Notes under the pieces: model-generated | What the model saw: the letters and a program-made list of their open reading frames with translations, nothing else | The model's database searches: none | What the model was told of the DNA's origin: nothing | Assembly: GCA_947095535.1 (NCBI GenBank) | Contig: OX352772.1 | Location: forward strand, 319,310,018 to 319,374,017 | Origin: Poecilobothrus nobilitatus | Taxonomy: Eukaryota > Arthropoda > Insecta > Diptera > Dolichopodidae | DNA length: 64,000 nucleotides | Direction of reading: 5' to 3' | Shown here: positions 35,701 to 44,175 of the stretch, piece after piece | Numbering within the stretch: position 1 is the first letter of the stretch | Layout: the number at the start of each line of letters is the position of its first letter | Program-made: the position numbers and the translations under genes

Positions 35701-36423
35701 TCTCGTTTTTTGAATAACATGGCTTTTTCCAGTTTCTGAACAAAGAAATATGGCAAAGTGGTCACTACCCTTAGGATTGATGGTGGTATGCCAATGAAAC
35801 TTGGGAGCTAGATCTGGAGTACATATTGTTAAATCAATACACGTAAATGTACCTCTTGTACTGAAGAGTGTGGGAGAACCATCATTTAATAGTATTAAAT
35901 CATCGTTCTCTTCTAGCCAGTTTTCCACCATTTTGCCTCTATTATTGATTATTTGGTCACCCCAAAGCACATTGCGCGCGTTAAAGTCACCAGTGATAAT
36001 AAAAGGTTTATCAATTTGTGACACTAGGTTCGCGAGGTCTTCTTTTTGATAGTTGGAATTATGCTCAAGATAAAGATTTAGTATTGTGATTTGTTTGGCG
36101 TAATTAGGAAAGTTTACTTTTATAGCACTTGCTTGGATATTAGTATTTAATTGTATTTTCGTATAATCTAGCCCTTTATTTATTAAAAAGCCCAATCCAC
36201 CAGTATTTTGATTTGGAAAACCGGCACAAAATAAACAATGATAGTTCAAGCTTTCTAGTGGGTGTAAGGATTCTGGTAAGTGTGTTTCTTGCAAACAAGC
36301 TATTAAGGGTTTATATTTTTTAATTAGTAATTCTAAATTTGCTTTATTTGCTAAGTAACCCTGTATATTCCACTGTAATATGCTGTATTTTTTTTTAATG
36401 TTATTAAGATTATTTTCTGACAT
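32737..36423 (-). CDS. LINE ORF2: endonuclease, reverse transcriptase, RNase H
   Basis: ORF2 is an uninterrupted 1228-residue frame; the ATG at 36423 is the first in frame and precedes the endonuclease motif by the usual distance. It has: an exonuclease-endonuclease-phosphatase domain (residues about 10-230) with N19, QETH (E46), GDFNA (D146, N148), D197 and SDH (221-222); an RT domain (about 450-740) with the WKIAEIVPIPK entry, motif A SSDIEKAFD (D587), motif B NGIPQGSPLS and motif C; an RNase H domain (about 965-1100) with FTDATKS (D971), a YNAE glutamate, FTDSLSS and HCGIPGNELAD; and a terminal finger CPHCQ...HILFEC (CX2CX8HX4C). It nicks the target and copies element RNA there. Oddities: motif C reads YADN (N680) rather than YADD, and NYRFISLL replaces the usual NYRPISLL. 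Both suggest reduced or lost RT activity. Confidence 0.92.
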   Translation of the reverse strand: MSENNLNNIKKKYSILQWNIQGYLANKANLELLIKKYKPLIACLQETHLPESLHPLESLNYHCLFCAGFPNQNTGGLGFLINKGLDYTKIQLNTNIQASAIKVNFPNYAKQITILNLYLEHNSNYQKEDLANLVSQIDKPFIITGDFNARNVLWGDQIINNRGKMVENWLEENDDLILLNDGSPTLFSTRGTFTCIDLTICTPDLAPKFHWHTTINPKGSDHFAIFLCSETGKSHVIQKTRFLEKSANWEKFSKQLDIFLDLRPQSENINREIAILTKSIRFSASQSMPTAKKCQRTQPIWLNRNIQNLIKIRNRLWRNFRLDPIKEKLIQVRRANAILKKEIRAARTKSWQNFADSIGKENGNYWEKAMRVIGKKNTGTIAIKHHVEGDLITNSEQNANFFANMCSKNSEDNIYTPEFQAEKLNFILPNSITNYSILDEPITLQEVENTLAKFKGTTPGLDGVSYGMLKHTTNNFKKRLLDLYNKIYSSSYFPQAWKIAEIVPIPKGNKDPNNPDNYRFISLLTTMSKIFEKILGNRLSWFLEKNMSSRIHGFRPNRSTQTLLQTLEFELAMALQNKEHVTIISSDIEKAFDKIVRHKILEQLVKWKIGIKFVKTIENFLTNRKITVKINGKLSRIENLLNGIPQGSPLSVHLFNTFISSLPNALKDIKGLRYLIYADNILIYSVGKDNEINNKVQVGLNRLKTWAESNGVNFPLDKIEAIHICRRRNCNTELLKYNNVDIQFVKEISILGLTFTKTLKYEPHINKLQKKLKRTNNLLKLICRNKCGPPIKIALQIARALQIGKIDYAISIYGYCSQSHIQKIQKQLNQAIRIALGALRTTNVDSLWVESGFPTFEERRDLMAGNFIHKQYSELNQPLNKLVRALIGNKIETPKASALTKAKNYSYANDILFVNPLPNIDNISPWLEDVKKHIDISIAQYVKENTDCQIYRQMFQTVKNLHSNAYRIFTDATKSDKGVALAIVDEDKLLVKKMLVAETEIYNAEIVALYEALTYSLDINMHSIVIFTDSLSSLNAIKNNNNKQPIVRKIKSILVSTNKNIKLVWIPSHCGIPGNELADKEAKLAAQSPTFLSDIYFASTKSKELEKKILYNRQLKWNSSNSFLKCHWPNATPPVYEIKYRAIETKICRIRLGHTVFTKRHIFEHSNPPTCPHCQNTLTVKHILFECQGSSSFLQNHTVNLTKILSPTSENVEIVEKIFKHYNMWNAI

Positions 36424-36686
36424 TTTAATTTTTCTTTAGTTAATATACTATTCCAAATTATATCGGGTAAAAGTTAAATTTAATTTTACTGTTTTTAATT
36501 TTGTTTTTCAGAAATTATTGTATTGAATAATAATAAATTGAAAAAAAGAAGAAAAAAAAAAAAAAAAAAAAAAAATTTTTTTTTTAACATAATTTTTGGC
36601 GAGACTATAAATTGACATTTAAGTTAAAAATTAGAAATAAGTGTAAATTTCCTTTTTTTTCTTTTTTTTTTAAATTGATACTTAAT
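36424..36686 (-). other. LINE inter-ORF spacer
   Basis: A 263-base spacer between ORF1 and ORF2 with a long A-run followed by a T-run (about 36541-36588 on the plus strand). No overlap or stop-start coupling joins ORF1 to ORF2. Confidence 0.7.
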
Positions 36687-37430
36687 TTATGTTAGTTCTA
36701 TATCTACTTTTGTATTATTTGTTAGATTATTATCTGCGTAATTATTAGAAAAATTATTATCTTGGATTTTTTCAAAATTGTTAGTGCTTGTATTATAATT
36801 AGTTAAATTACTAAAATTTTTGATAATATTATGTGTATTATTTTCATTTTTTATTTTACTTAGCTGGTTTGTGTCTTTGATGGTCGTAGTGATGAGATGG
36901 AGTTGAACGTCATCTGGTGGTGAATCTTGGGATTTATTGATTTTATTTGGTTTTTCTTTTGTGATGTTTGAGTTTATTTTAATGTTAGAATCAATTGTAG
37001 GTGTTGAAATATTAAGATTAGATGTGGATGGTAGTAAATTCATATTAGTTGTTGGCTTTAAAGTTCTTATATAATTGTCATTGATTGTATTGTTTTGTTT
37101 ATTAATTATTGTTTGAGCGAAAGTTTGAATTTTTGATTCCGGTTTATTTAAGTTTGGATATAAATTTTTATATTGTGAGTATGCTTCTTTTTTTGTGCAC
37201 CGTAGATCTGTTTTTATTTTTAAAATTTCTTTTTCCTTTGCATATGCTGGACAAGTGTTTGAAGCTGCACTATGATTCGCGCCATGACAATTGATACAAC
37301 TGAATGTTTTACATACCAGTGAATGGTTTAAGTCTCCTTCTGGCCTTTCGACCCCGCAATCTGCACATTTGGGAGTGTACTCACAATATTTTTGTAGATG
37401 ACCCAGTTTTTGACATCTTCTGCACCTCAT
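36687..37430 (-). CDS. LINE ORF1 (gag-like), C-terminal part with three zinc knuckles
   Basis: This 247-residue frame opens with MRCRRCQKLGH and carries three CCHC-type fingers. The first is CRRCQKLGHLQKYC (CX2CX4HX4C), the second starts CADCG, and the third is CINCHGANHSAASNTC. A long N/T/I-rich, probably disordered tail follows. Such proteins bind element RNA and form the ribonucleoprotein. The same frame is also open upstream of its ATG, where it reads KKWYPNPMRC. The PNPMRC wording is what families of this kind show just before the first finger, so the real protein continues into the upstream part (37427-38014) and the ATG here is an internal methionine. The ATGA overlap of the two frames is incidental. 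Confidence 0.85.
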   Translation of the reverse strand: MRCRRCQKLGHLQKYCEYTPKCADCGVERPEGDLNHSLVCKTFSCINCHGANHSAASNTCPAYAKEKEILKIKTDLRCTKKEAYSQYKNLYPNLNKPESKIQTFAQTIINKQNNTINDNYIRTLKPTTNMNLLPSTSNLNISTPTIDSNIKINSNITKEKPNKINKSQDSPPDDVQLHLITTTIKDTNQLSKIKNENNTHNIIKNFSNLTNYNTSTNNFEKIQDNNFSNNYADNNLTNNTKVDIELT

Positions 37431-38014
37431 CGGATTTGGATACCATTTTTTAACGGAGTGTATCGTAAAACCGCTTTTAACTTCTTTTGGGGTTCAGTAG
37501 CATCGAAGGTGATTATTATAGCTCCCGTTGGTTTTCTTTCATTATTTTGGAGTTTGGTGAGCTTAAATACTTCGATTATTCTTGGATCTTTTTCTTTTAA
37601 ACCTGTCAGTATTTCAGAACTTTCAACATTTATTAGGTCTCTGTCAAATATTATTCCTTTTGAATAATTTAGTGTTTTATTCAATTCTATGTTGACAGCT
37701 ATGTTTCCTAATTTATCCTGCTTTAAGAATATATCAGCCACTTTTTTAGTTGGTACTTCCAAGAGAATGTTTCCTGTTCTGTCCCATGTTGCTTTGAATG
37801 TTGGATATATTCCTTCAAGAAATTTTGTAAGTACAAATTTATTAGTAGCCCTCAAATTTGTTGTGTTGTCGGTTGCTTTTATATTAAGAAATTTTTTGCC
37901 TTCATTCGTATAGGTTATGTTTCCAGGCTGCAATTTGTTATGTTGTTTTTTTCTTTTTGCTGGGGACTCCTCGCCAAGGAGACCATATCGATTTGCGCTC
38001 CCCGAAGGAAGCAT
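37427..38014 (-). CDS. LINE ORF1 (gag-like), N-terminal part, truncated by frameshift
   Basis: From the ATG at 38014 the frame runs 195 residues. It begins with a short basic stretch (AKRKKQHNK) and includes a compact alpha/beta region with FEGIYP-like, ILLEVPTKKVAD, SKGIIFDRDL and PTGAIIITFDA segments. These fit the RNA-binding region that precedes the zinc knuckles in I-like gag proteins. It ends prematurely with GIQIR and TGA. The frame that continues the family pattern is the other one by about 37470, so a one-base indel most likely fell in or near the A-run at 37474-37480. ORF1 of this copy therefore probably cannot give a full-length gag protein. Confidence 0.8.
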   Translation of the reverse strand: MLPSGSANRYGLLGEESPAKRKKQHNKLQPGNITYTNEGKKFLNIKATDNTTNLRATNKFVLTKFLEGIYPTFKATWDRTGNILLEVPTKKVADIFLKQDKLGNIAVNIELNKTLNYSKGIIFDRDLINVESSEILTGLKEKDPRIIEVFKLTKLQNNERKPTGAIIITFDATEPQKKLKAVLRYTPLKNGIQIR

Positions 38015-38285
38015 CTTTTTTGTGTGTTCTTATATGTTTTACTTGTGTTTTATTGTGTTGTTGAAAAAGTTAAAATGTGGTTTTCCTTTTTCTTTTTTTG
38101 ATTTGATGTTCTAAATGAAAACTGTTTTTTTTTTTTTTTTGAGTAGTTATTTACAAAAAAGAAAAACAAAAGAAACAGGTTAACAAAAAGAAGAGTTAAT
38201 GGTTAACAAAAAGAAAAGTTATTTTAATTTTCTTTTTAATTGCTAATTTTCACAACCTATCCTCTTCGTATATACGAGTTGAATG
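38015..38285 (-). promoter_or_regulatory. LINE 5' UTR with presumed internal promoter
   Basis: The 271 bases between the 5' junction and the ORF1 ATG form the leader. Non-LTR elements of flies carry their RNA polymerase II promoter here. The first bases are CATTCAACTCG, an initiator-like start; no TATA box is needed in such promoters. Promoter function is inferred from family knowledge, not seen. Confidence 0.5.
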
Positions 38286-38296
38286 TTATGGATTTT
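38286..38296. repeat. LINE target-site duplication, 5' side
   Basis: TTATGGATTTT, identical to 32444-32454; family A sequence (AATTTAATTTGAA) resumes immediately after it. Confidence 0.9.
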
Positions 38297-38428
38297 AATT
38301 TAATTTGAATTTTTTAGGTGTAGGGTATAAATAAGTCAACTTACTGTTATATTTTCTTGTTTTATAAAACATTTTGTGTCATATAGCCATAATTAAATTA
38401 TTCTCTGATTCAAATATAATTTTTTTTT

Positions 38429-38755
38429 GTATAATTGTTGTTAGATTGATGTTGAAAAATGTCTGCAAAAGCTTTAGTGCTGAAATATATATGAAAGAAA
38501 ATACTTAGAAAAGATTTGTTGAATTCTAAAGTTTAATAGTTTTTCTTTTAAAGTATTTTTAATCGAATGACACATAACACCATATTGTTTTTTTTGTATA
38601 ATTGTTGTTAGATTGATGTTGAAAAATGTCTGTAAAAGCTTTAGTGTTGAAATATATATGAAAGAAAATACTTAGAAAAGATTTGTTGAATTCTCAAGTT
38701 TAATAGTTTTTCTTTTAAAGTATTTTTAATCGAATGACACATAACACCATATTGC
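38429..38755. repeat. 167-bp tandem duplication
   Basis: GTATAATTGTTGTTAGATTG at 38429 recurs at 38596. The two units differ by only about three substitutions across roughly 160 bases. Both end with the ACACATAACACCATATTG word that leads into the right terminal repeat of the outer element. Confidence 0.9.
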
Positions 38756-38786
38756 TTTATGACATATGGTTTTATGACACCCCACC

Positions 38787-40420
38787 AACTATTTTATATT
38801 GAATAAGGAAAACAGAGATAGACATACAATAATAAAAAAAAGGAAAACAAAAAAAAAATTTTTTTTACTGAAGTCAACACTTTTAATAATTTTTCGAAAA
38901 GATAATATTTATATTTCATATTATTATGTACTTATGTATATATAACATACTCCTGGAATTTTTTACAAAACAAAAACTATGTTTATTACACAGTCCTTTA
39001 CATATTATGAAACTTATGTATCAGCTACCTTCTTTAATACGATTTGTTAGGATGTTGTGTATATGAACCTGAAAATAATACAATATGAAATTTTGCGAAT
39101 ATAAGACTTATTTTTGAAGAAGAACAAATTACAAATTTCTGACCTCTTCTGATTTTTTTCAATTGGATAAAAATCTAAAGGAAATCATATTAGAAATTTT
39201 TGGATTTTTATTTTTTTTTTTCGATTTTTATTCTTTTTTTGTTTTTATGCTGGTATTTTGTAACAAACTTCAAGTTGATCAAAAAGAATTTGATTTTTTT
39301 CTTGTTTTTGTTTTTTTTGTTTATATATGGACAAAACGTTTTTAAACCAACATCTGTTATTTGTATATTTCTTAAAAAGAACTACATTGCTACCTACATA
39401 CTATTATTCACTGTTTATATACTATAAAATACTATATTTTTGTTTTTACATTAATAATACATACTTTTATTTTTCATTATTTTTCCAAATAAAAATTCAA
39501 TAACTGAAATTTTGATGTAACATTAAAAATAAAAGAATTTTCCTGCATTCAGCAAAAAAAAAAAAAAATATGTTATTTACAGTGGTGATCATAAATGAAA
39601 TGCATTTTTAAAATTTTTTTATTTTATTACTTGAGATATTTTATTTAACAGGTGAATATTTAATTGAGAAATACTTTAATTTATTATAGGTATAGCTATT
39701 TGTCTGTCGTTCTAAGTTAAAAGGCTGCAATTGCCAAATTTACATTTTAGAGATAGAGAGAAATATTAAAATTAGAAAAATTATTCCAATAGTTAACTAA
39801 ATTAAAAAGTCTCATATTTAACCATAAATACTAGAAAATCGATTATGTATAGTTAATCACATCTGCCAAAATCCGTATTTTTCCTTGACATAAAAGTCAT
39901 ATTAATTTAAGGGATTTATGATTTTTCTAGATATTATTGTTGTGTTTTGCTGGAATAAACACCATTTTTCTTAAATATAAAATATATGATATCATAAAAA
40001 ATGTCGACTTGTTAAAATGTTAAAATGTTAAAATAAATGTTAAAATTTAAAAGAGGTATTTCTTATTTCATTAATACATTTTACATTAAATTCGTATTTT
40101 TTCTAGTTAACTTCTAAGAAAACAAAAAGGAAATTATTGATTTATTTTGTAATAGTTTTACATAATTTTTCAGTTTATAATTTGATCATGTGATTAATTT
40201 TTAAATTTAATATAAAAATTTCAAATTTATATAAAGTACCTACAATAATCTAAAAAATATATCTTATTATTTTATTTAGAATGGATCTATATTAAGAAAA
40301 TTTATTATTTTGGCTCTTCAAAATACAGAGTTTGATCAAAAAACAAGCAGAGATACAAAACATTTAAAAAAATAAAGGAACAAAAAAATGAAAAAATGTC
40401 AATCCTTATCCTATATATAA
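38787..40420. other. gene-free AT-rich stretch
   Basis: AT-rich sequence with T-rich tracts (39200-39330). At 39578 TACAGTGGTGATCATAAAT resembles the end of a Tc1-like element, but no partner end was found. Frames at 39163-39427 are F-rich and not credible. Confidence 0.5.
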
Positions 40421-40482
40421 ACACCGGGGGAGTGTGGATTCGAGTCCCACACACGTCGTAAGAGTTATCCCCCCTTGTTCCA
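40421..40482 (+). repeat. SINE fragment
   Basis: ACACCGGGGGAGTGTGGATT then CGAGTCCCACACACGTCGTA and AGAGTTATCCCCCCTTG match the B-box half and first body part of the SINE at 61391. The head and 3' part are missing. Confidence 0.65.
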
Positions 40483-40654
40483 GATAAATGAATTAAAAAA
40501 AAAAGTTTTATTACAAAAAAAAAAAAAAAACAATTAAAATTTAAAATAAGGTGCTTATCTAAAAGAAGTATTGTAAAATTAAATTTTAGTTAACATTCTG
40601 GTATTTCTATTATAACTAAATAAATTGTGTTTTCCTCATACTTGAAAAGTATAT

Positions 40655-40686
40655 ATATAATTATAATAATATATATATATATATAA
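40655..40686. repeat. TA-rich microsatellite
   Basis: Two TA runs separated by ATTATAATAA. Confidence 0.7.
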
Positions 40687-40920
40687 TGAAATAAGGGAGT
40701 TTTTAGATAATAATATATATAATTTTGATATGTTGCTGGGATATTATAAGATTAATAAAACATAAGAATATTGTGTATAATGATGCAAGACAAGAATTAA
40801 AAATAAAAATAAATCTAAAAATTTAAGTAACTTAGAAAAATACCAAAAATAAAAACTAGACAGTAAAAATGATTATATAAAATATTATTTGGATTTATAA
40901 CAAATATTACCTAGCACTAG

Positions 40921-40940
40921 TTACGTAAAATTTTACGTAA
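40921..40940. repeat. perfect 20-base palindrome
   Basis: TTACGTAAAATTTTACGTAA equals its own reverse complement. It lies just upstream of the Jockey-type relic. Confidence 0.9.
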
Positions 40941-40959
40941 TGTGGTTATTGCTCCTTAG

Positions 40960-41220
40960 CACCTACGAAATTGCGATTCACATAGGGATCTTGAAATACT
41001 TCCTGTAAGCGGAAAAACAAAAAAATCTAAAACATAAGGACTCACTTAGAAAAGGCACAAAAATGTAGTAGCATCAAAACTCCTACATTTTGTAAATGCC
41101 AATAGAAGGCTTAAAAGAACTAGGCCACTAGATTTAGAGATAAACGCAGATCACCTTTACGACTGCAATCCCAGTAGATCTATAAGAGTTAACGCAAAAT
41201 TAATGCGGTTACTCTTTTAG
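40960..41220 (+). pseudogene. Jockey-type LINE ORF2 C-terminal relic
   Basis: One plus-strand frame reads HLRNCDSHRDLEILPV, then two stops (TAA near 41028, TAG near 41047), then NVVASKLLHFVNANRRLK and RTRPLDLEI, ending at TAG 41218-41220. An RN....HRDL.I..V segment, then a HPN..A..LL segment and a final RRLKR..P.DL segment is the usual extreme C-terminus of Jockey-clade ORF2. All pieces remain in one frame, so the decay is mainly by substitutions and stops. The rest of the element is not recognisable upstream; the fragment is probably a 5'-truncated insertion. Its 3' UTR follows without a clear tail. Confidence 0.72.
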
Positions 41221-42865
41221 ACTAATTTTAATATTATAAGACGGGGCTGGTGTGTTTAGTGAGTTAAAGTCTCACATAACTGTGTTGCGTATATAGTATT
41301 TTTCGATGATTCTCATCATCCTTACCCAAAGCAAAAATAAAATAAAAACATTCAATATGACTGCTGAATACTCATTGTCTTTTTTTCGTATATGGTAAGA
41401 AAATATTTTTAATAAATCTTAAATAAAAATTCAAAAGTAAAAATTCATTGGAATCAAATAAATTTAAGCTTTTAAAAATATTTCTTCTTTATTTTTTGTT
41501 CTTTTTTTTTTTTTTTTGTGTAAATTTTCTAATCTTTATTTAAATTTTCCAAAAAAAAAAAAAAAAATCTTTTATAATGTAATCAATTTTGATTTAGTTT
41601 CTTATTTCATTTCAAATAGAAAGGATCTGTAAAAAATTAATAATCATAAATCGTCATATAACAAAATTTTTAAGTAAAACGGACATTTAGAATAAATCTA
41701 AAATTAAATGAATGTTTTGTTTCAACGTTTTAATTATTTCATATATGCATATATACAATATATATACCTAGGTATTATCTAGTTAAGAAATAAGGCATAT
41801 TTTTAAAAATATATCATGATCCAAATTTATAAAATACAAAACGTATGTGACAGACGACAATATATTATTCAATAACAGACGTTTAGTATTTCCTATATGT
41901 AATGTTGTTTTTAAAAAAAATTTTTTTTTTTTATATCTATAAATACATTCAAGTTTGTAAGTTTCTTGAATTCCAATATTGTAGACTGAGAGAATTTTTT
42001 TTTTTTTTTTTTGTTTTGGAGGACATATAAAACGGAACATATTATTTAAGAACCATTTTGTGAATATCAAAACAATACACATATTATATAGCATTGTAAA
42101 AATATTAACACAAAAAAAAAAAAAAAAAAATTTATTGCACGGATACGTATTTTTAATTAAAAATGGTTAAGGTGTACACACGTAGGTATACGTTTTGTAT
42201 CTCGAATGTAAAATAAATCTTCCGTTACGAGATGGTTTTCACATTTTTTTGTTTTTTTTTTCCTTTTTATTTAAAAAAAATAAAAATAAAAAATCATCAT
42301 CGTAACGGTGGCAAAAAACAAAAAAAAAATCAATCTAACATATTCATTTCTACTGAAGCGTACAGTTTTTAGTTAAAAGAAGATTGTGACTTATATATAT
42401 ATATACTAGATTTCATTAATAAAATAAAAAAGCAAAAAAAAAGGCATATATATTATATGACAGTGAAATAAAACACAGTTATGTTTTCATATTTTTTTTT
42501 TTTTTATGGAAAAAGGATCTTGAAATAGAATGAAAAAAAAAAAAACAAAGGCAAATGATGGATAACAAAAAAAAATGACAAAAAATGTATATTTTTAATT
42601 TATAGGTAGATATGTAAAAAAAGAAACCATGACCTACATAATATAATATAAAAGTATGGCCTATTTATATAATATAATAAATAAAAATGAATTTACTCAA
42701 CTTTTCGGAATTTTTTTTTTTCTTTTCTTAATTTTTAAATAAATGCTTTGATTACTTATTTTATTTAATGTTTAGAATGAATTTCTTTATACAATCTGTA
42801 GTAAAATTTAGTCAGAAAATATGTAATATGTATGTATGTATATTTAAATTTTAAATACATAGATA
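41221..42865. other. gene-free AT-rich stretch
   Basis: AT-rich with many A- and T-runs. A weak tRNA-like patch at about 41243-41291 is discussed among rejected items. The 103-codon minus frame at 41783-42094 is built over homopolymers. Confidence 0.55.
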
Positions 42866-44175
42866 TACAGGGTATTCGCAACTCAAAAGTTACGAAGAAC
42901 AGAAGTGATTGAGATGTTCATAAGAATCAAAAAATTATTCTGGTTTATTTTTAACGGTTTTCGAGATAACGGCCTTCAAAGTAATTTCGTTAACTTTTTA
43001 AAGAAGTAACAAAATCTTTGCTCCTATATAACATAGAAGATTCGCTTAAGTGTCTGTAGCTAGCTGAAGTTATGTAGTATCACAACTTTTATTTATATTT
43101 CACAGTTAAAGAATTACAAGATTTTATATACGAAAAATATTGATATTTTTCACTGTTTTTGTAAAATAAATGTAATTTTTGCATTAAAAACCGCTATTAT
43201 TGTACCAATTTTATTTAATTTTCAAAATCATCAATGCTCAGCTTCAATTTAAGTTAATACATTTTACTGTTTTCGAGATAATTATCTAAATAATAACCAT
43301 GTGCTTAATTGAAATTTTGTTAAAAAAATTATTTCCCATATATAACATAAAAACAAGTAAATGTAATAGTAACTCGATGCAACCGACTTATTTATACCCT
43401 ACACCTAAAAAATTCAAATTAAATTAAAAAACCATAAGTTATTTTGGTTAGGTATTTAATATAAGCTAAAAAAAAATGCTTTTACAACCTTTGTACAAAA
43501 TTTCAGGATTCTATCTTTATTAAATTCGAAGATATGCTTATTAGGTCTTGGGAAGTGTGTGAATGCACCCGGACCACCACCACAATTCATCTCAAATTTT
43601 AGAGACATCATCAGAACAGGGTAGAATACTCTTATATCAAATTTCAAGTTTTTATATTTATTAATTTCGAAGATATGCTTGTTCGGTATCTTTATTAATT
43701 TCGAAGATATGCTTGTTCGGTTTTGGGAGTTGTATGGGAGGTACCCGAACGACCACTCCAATTCATCTCAAATTTAGGGATATCATGGATTCAGGAAAAC
43801 ACACCCTCGTACAAAATTTTAAGTTTCTATCTTTATTAATTTCGAAGATATTAATTTCGAAGATAATGTATTCGGTTTTATGGGAGGTATGGGAGTTGTA
43901 TGGGAGGCAGTTGTATGGGAGGTACACGAACGCATGGTCCGATTTCGCCCATTTACAATCCCCGCCTTACCTTAGGCATTGTTAACCTACAGTATAAATT
44001 TCATCAAGATAGCATCATTATTTTTTGAGTTATCGTGCGTACGGACGGACGGACATCGCTAAATCGATTCAGGACGTGATTCTGATTCAGAATATATATA
44101 CATTTCTATACTTAACTCGCTTTTTTTTGGTGGTTACAAACACCTTTGTGACCTTTGAATTTTGAACACCCTGTA
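42866..44175. mobile_element. TACAGGG-ended DNA element (Tc1/mariner-like ends)
   Basis: The left end is TACAGGGTATTCGCAACTCA and the right end, inverted, is TACAGGGTGTTCAAAATTCA. Left internal sequence includes ACGGTTTTCGAGATAACGGC and later TACTGTTTTCGAGATAATTA. TACAGGGTGTTC ends and 'TTTCGAGATAA' wording are what I know from insect non-autonomous Tc1/mariner-type elements, which duplicate TA. A family A copy (43395-44144) occupies its right half. No transposase frame is visible. Confidence 0.6.
43395..44144 (-). repeat. family A repeat, copy with empty LINE site
   Basis: On the minus strand it is a shorter version of the copy at 31592: GGTGGTTACAA near 44126-44136, GTCCGTCCGTCCGT at 44040-44053, several GGTACCTCCC / AAGCATATCTTCGAAATTAA units (43500-43950), AAATAACTTATGG..TTTTTTAATTTAATTTG at the LINE target position, and the TTTAGGTGTAGGGTA end. 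It lacks the first 40 or so bases of the family. Frames at 43456-43761 and 43713-43985 are repeat artefacts. Confidence 0.7.

Larger units (their letters stand above)
32455..38285 (-). mobile_element. full-length I-like non-LTR retrotransposon (LINE)
   Basis: The element spans about 5.83 kb on the minus strand between exact 11-bp target duplications. Reading its sense strand: it starts CATTCAACTCG at 38285, has a 271-base 5' leader, a gag-type ORF1 split by a frameshift (38014-36687), a 263-base spacer with long A/T runs, ORF2 (36423-32737), and a 282-base 3' UTR. The 3' UTR includes GGCGAGCCCATAATGGCCCT and AGCAGCCGAGGGCTATAATA, then a tail of TAAA units at the target. Apurinic-type endonuclease, RT, RNase H and terminal zinc knuckle in ORF2, with three zinc knuckles in ORF1, place it in the I-like group. 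Complete structure and identical target duplications indicate a fairly recent insertion. Confidence 0.88.
31592..38327 (+). repeat. family A repeat, split by the LINE
   Basis: The left part (31592-32454) begins TACCCTACACTTAAAGTATA and carries ATTAACTTTGGTATGGTG, a run of GTCCGTCC units (31725-31748) and GCACGATAACTCAAAAAATA. Four tandem units of roughly 130-170 bases follow, each containing GGGTACCTCCC(ATACAACTCCC) and AAGCATAT(C/T)TTCGAAATTAA. The right part (38286-38327) ends TTTTTTAGGTGTAGGGTA, the inverted form of the left terminus, with TATA-like flanks on both sides. The LINE lies between 32455 and 38285. The 113-codon minus frame at 31811-32152 is a tandem-repeat artefact. Confidence 0.75.
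31471..38786. mobile_element. outer DNA element with about 38-bp terminal inverted repeats
   Basis: The left end begins GGTGGAGTGTCATAAAGCCA and continues TAAGTCATAAAACCATAT. The right end, read inverted, begins GGTGGGGTGTCATAAAACCA and continues TATGTCATAAAGCAATAT. By eye 33 of 38 positions agree. Between them lie a family A copy (31592-38327) and the LINE inside that, so the original element was only a few hundred bases. Its own remaining sequence includes a 20-base-arm hairpin (31515-31558) and a 167-bp tandem duplication (38429-38755). No target duplication is clear. The superfamily is not assigned. Confidence 0.6.

Noticed and set aside
33740..36049. Plus-strand frames at 33740-33973, 34607-34873 and 35801-36049
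   Set aside because: They are antisense shadows of the LINE ORF2.
41243..41291. Another tRNA-like SINE head (GGCTGGTGTGTTTAGTGAGT)
   Set aside because: Only a loose A-box is present and no B-box follows at the right distance.
41783..42094. 103-codon minus-strand frame
   Set aside because: It crosses several A/T homopolymers (lysine runs) and shows no recognisable feature.
43456..43985. Two frames of 101 and 90 codons
   Set aside because: They lie in the family A tandem units and read the same repeat in opposite directions.
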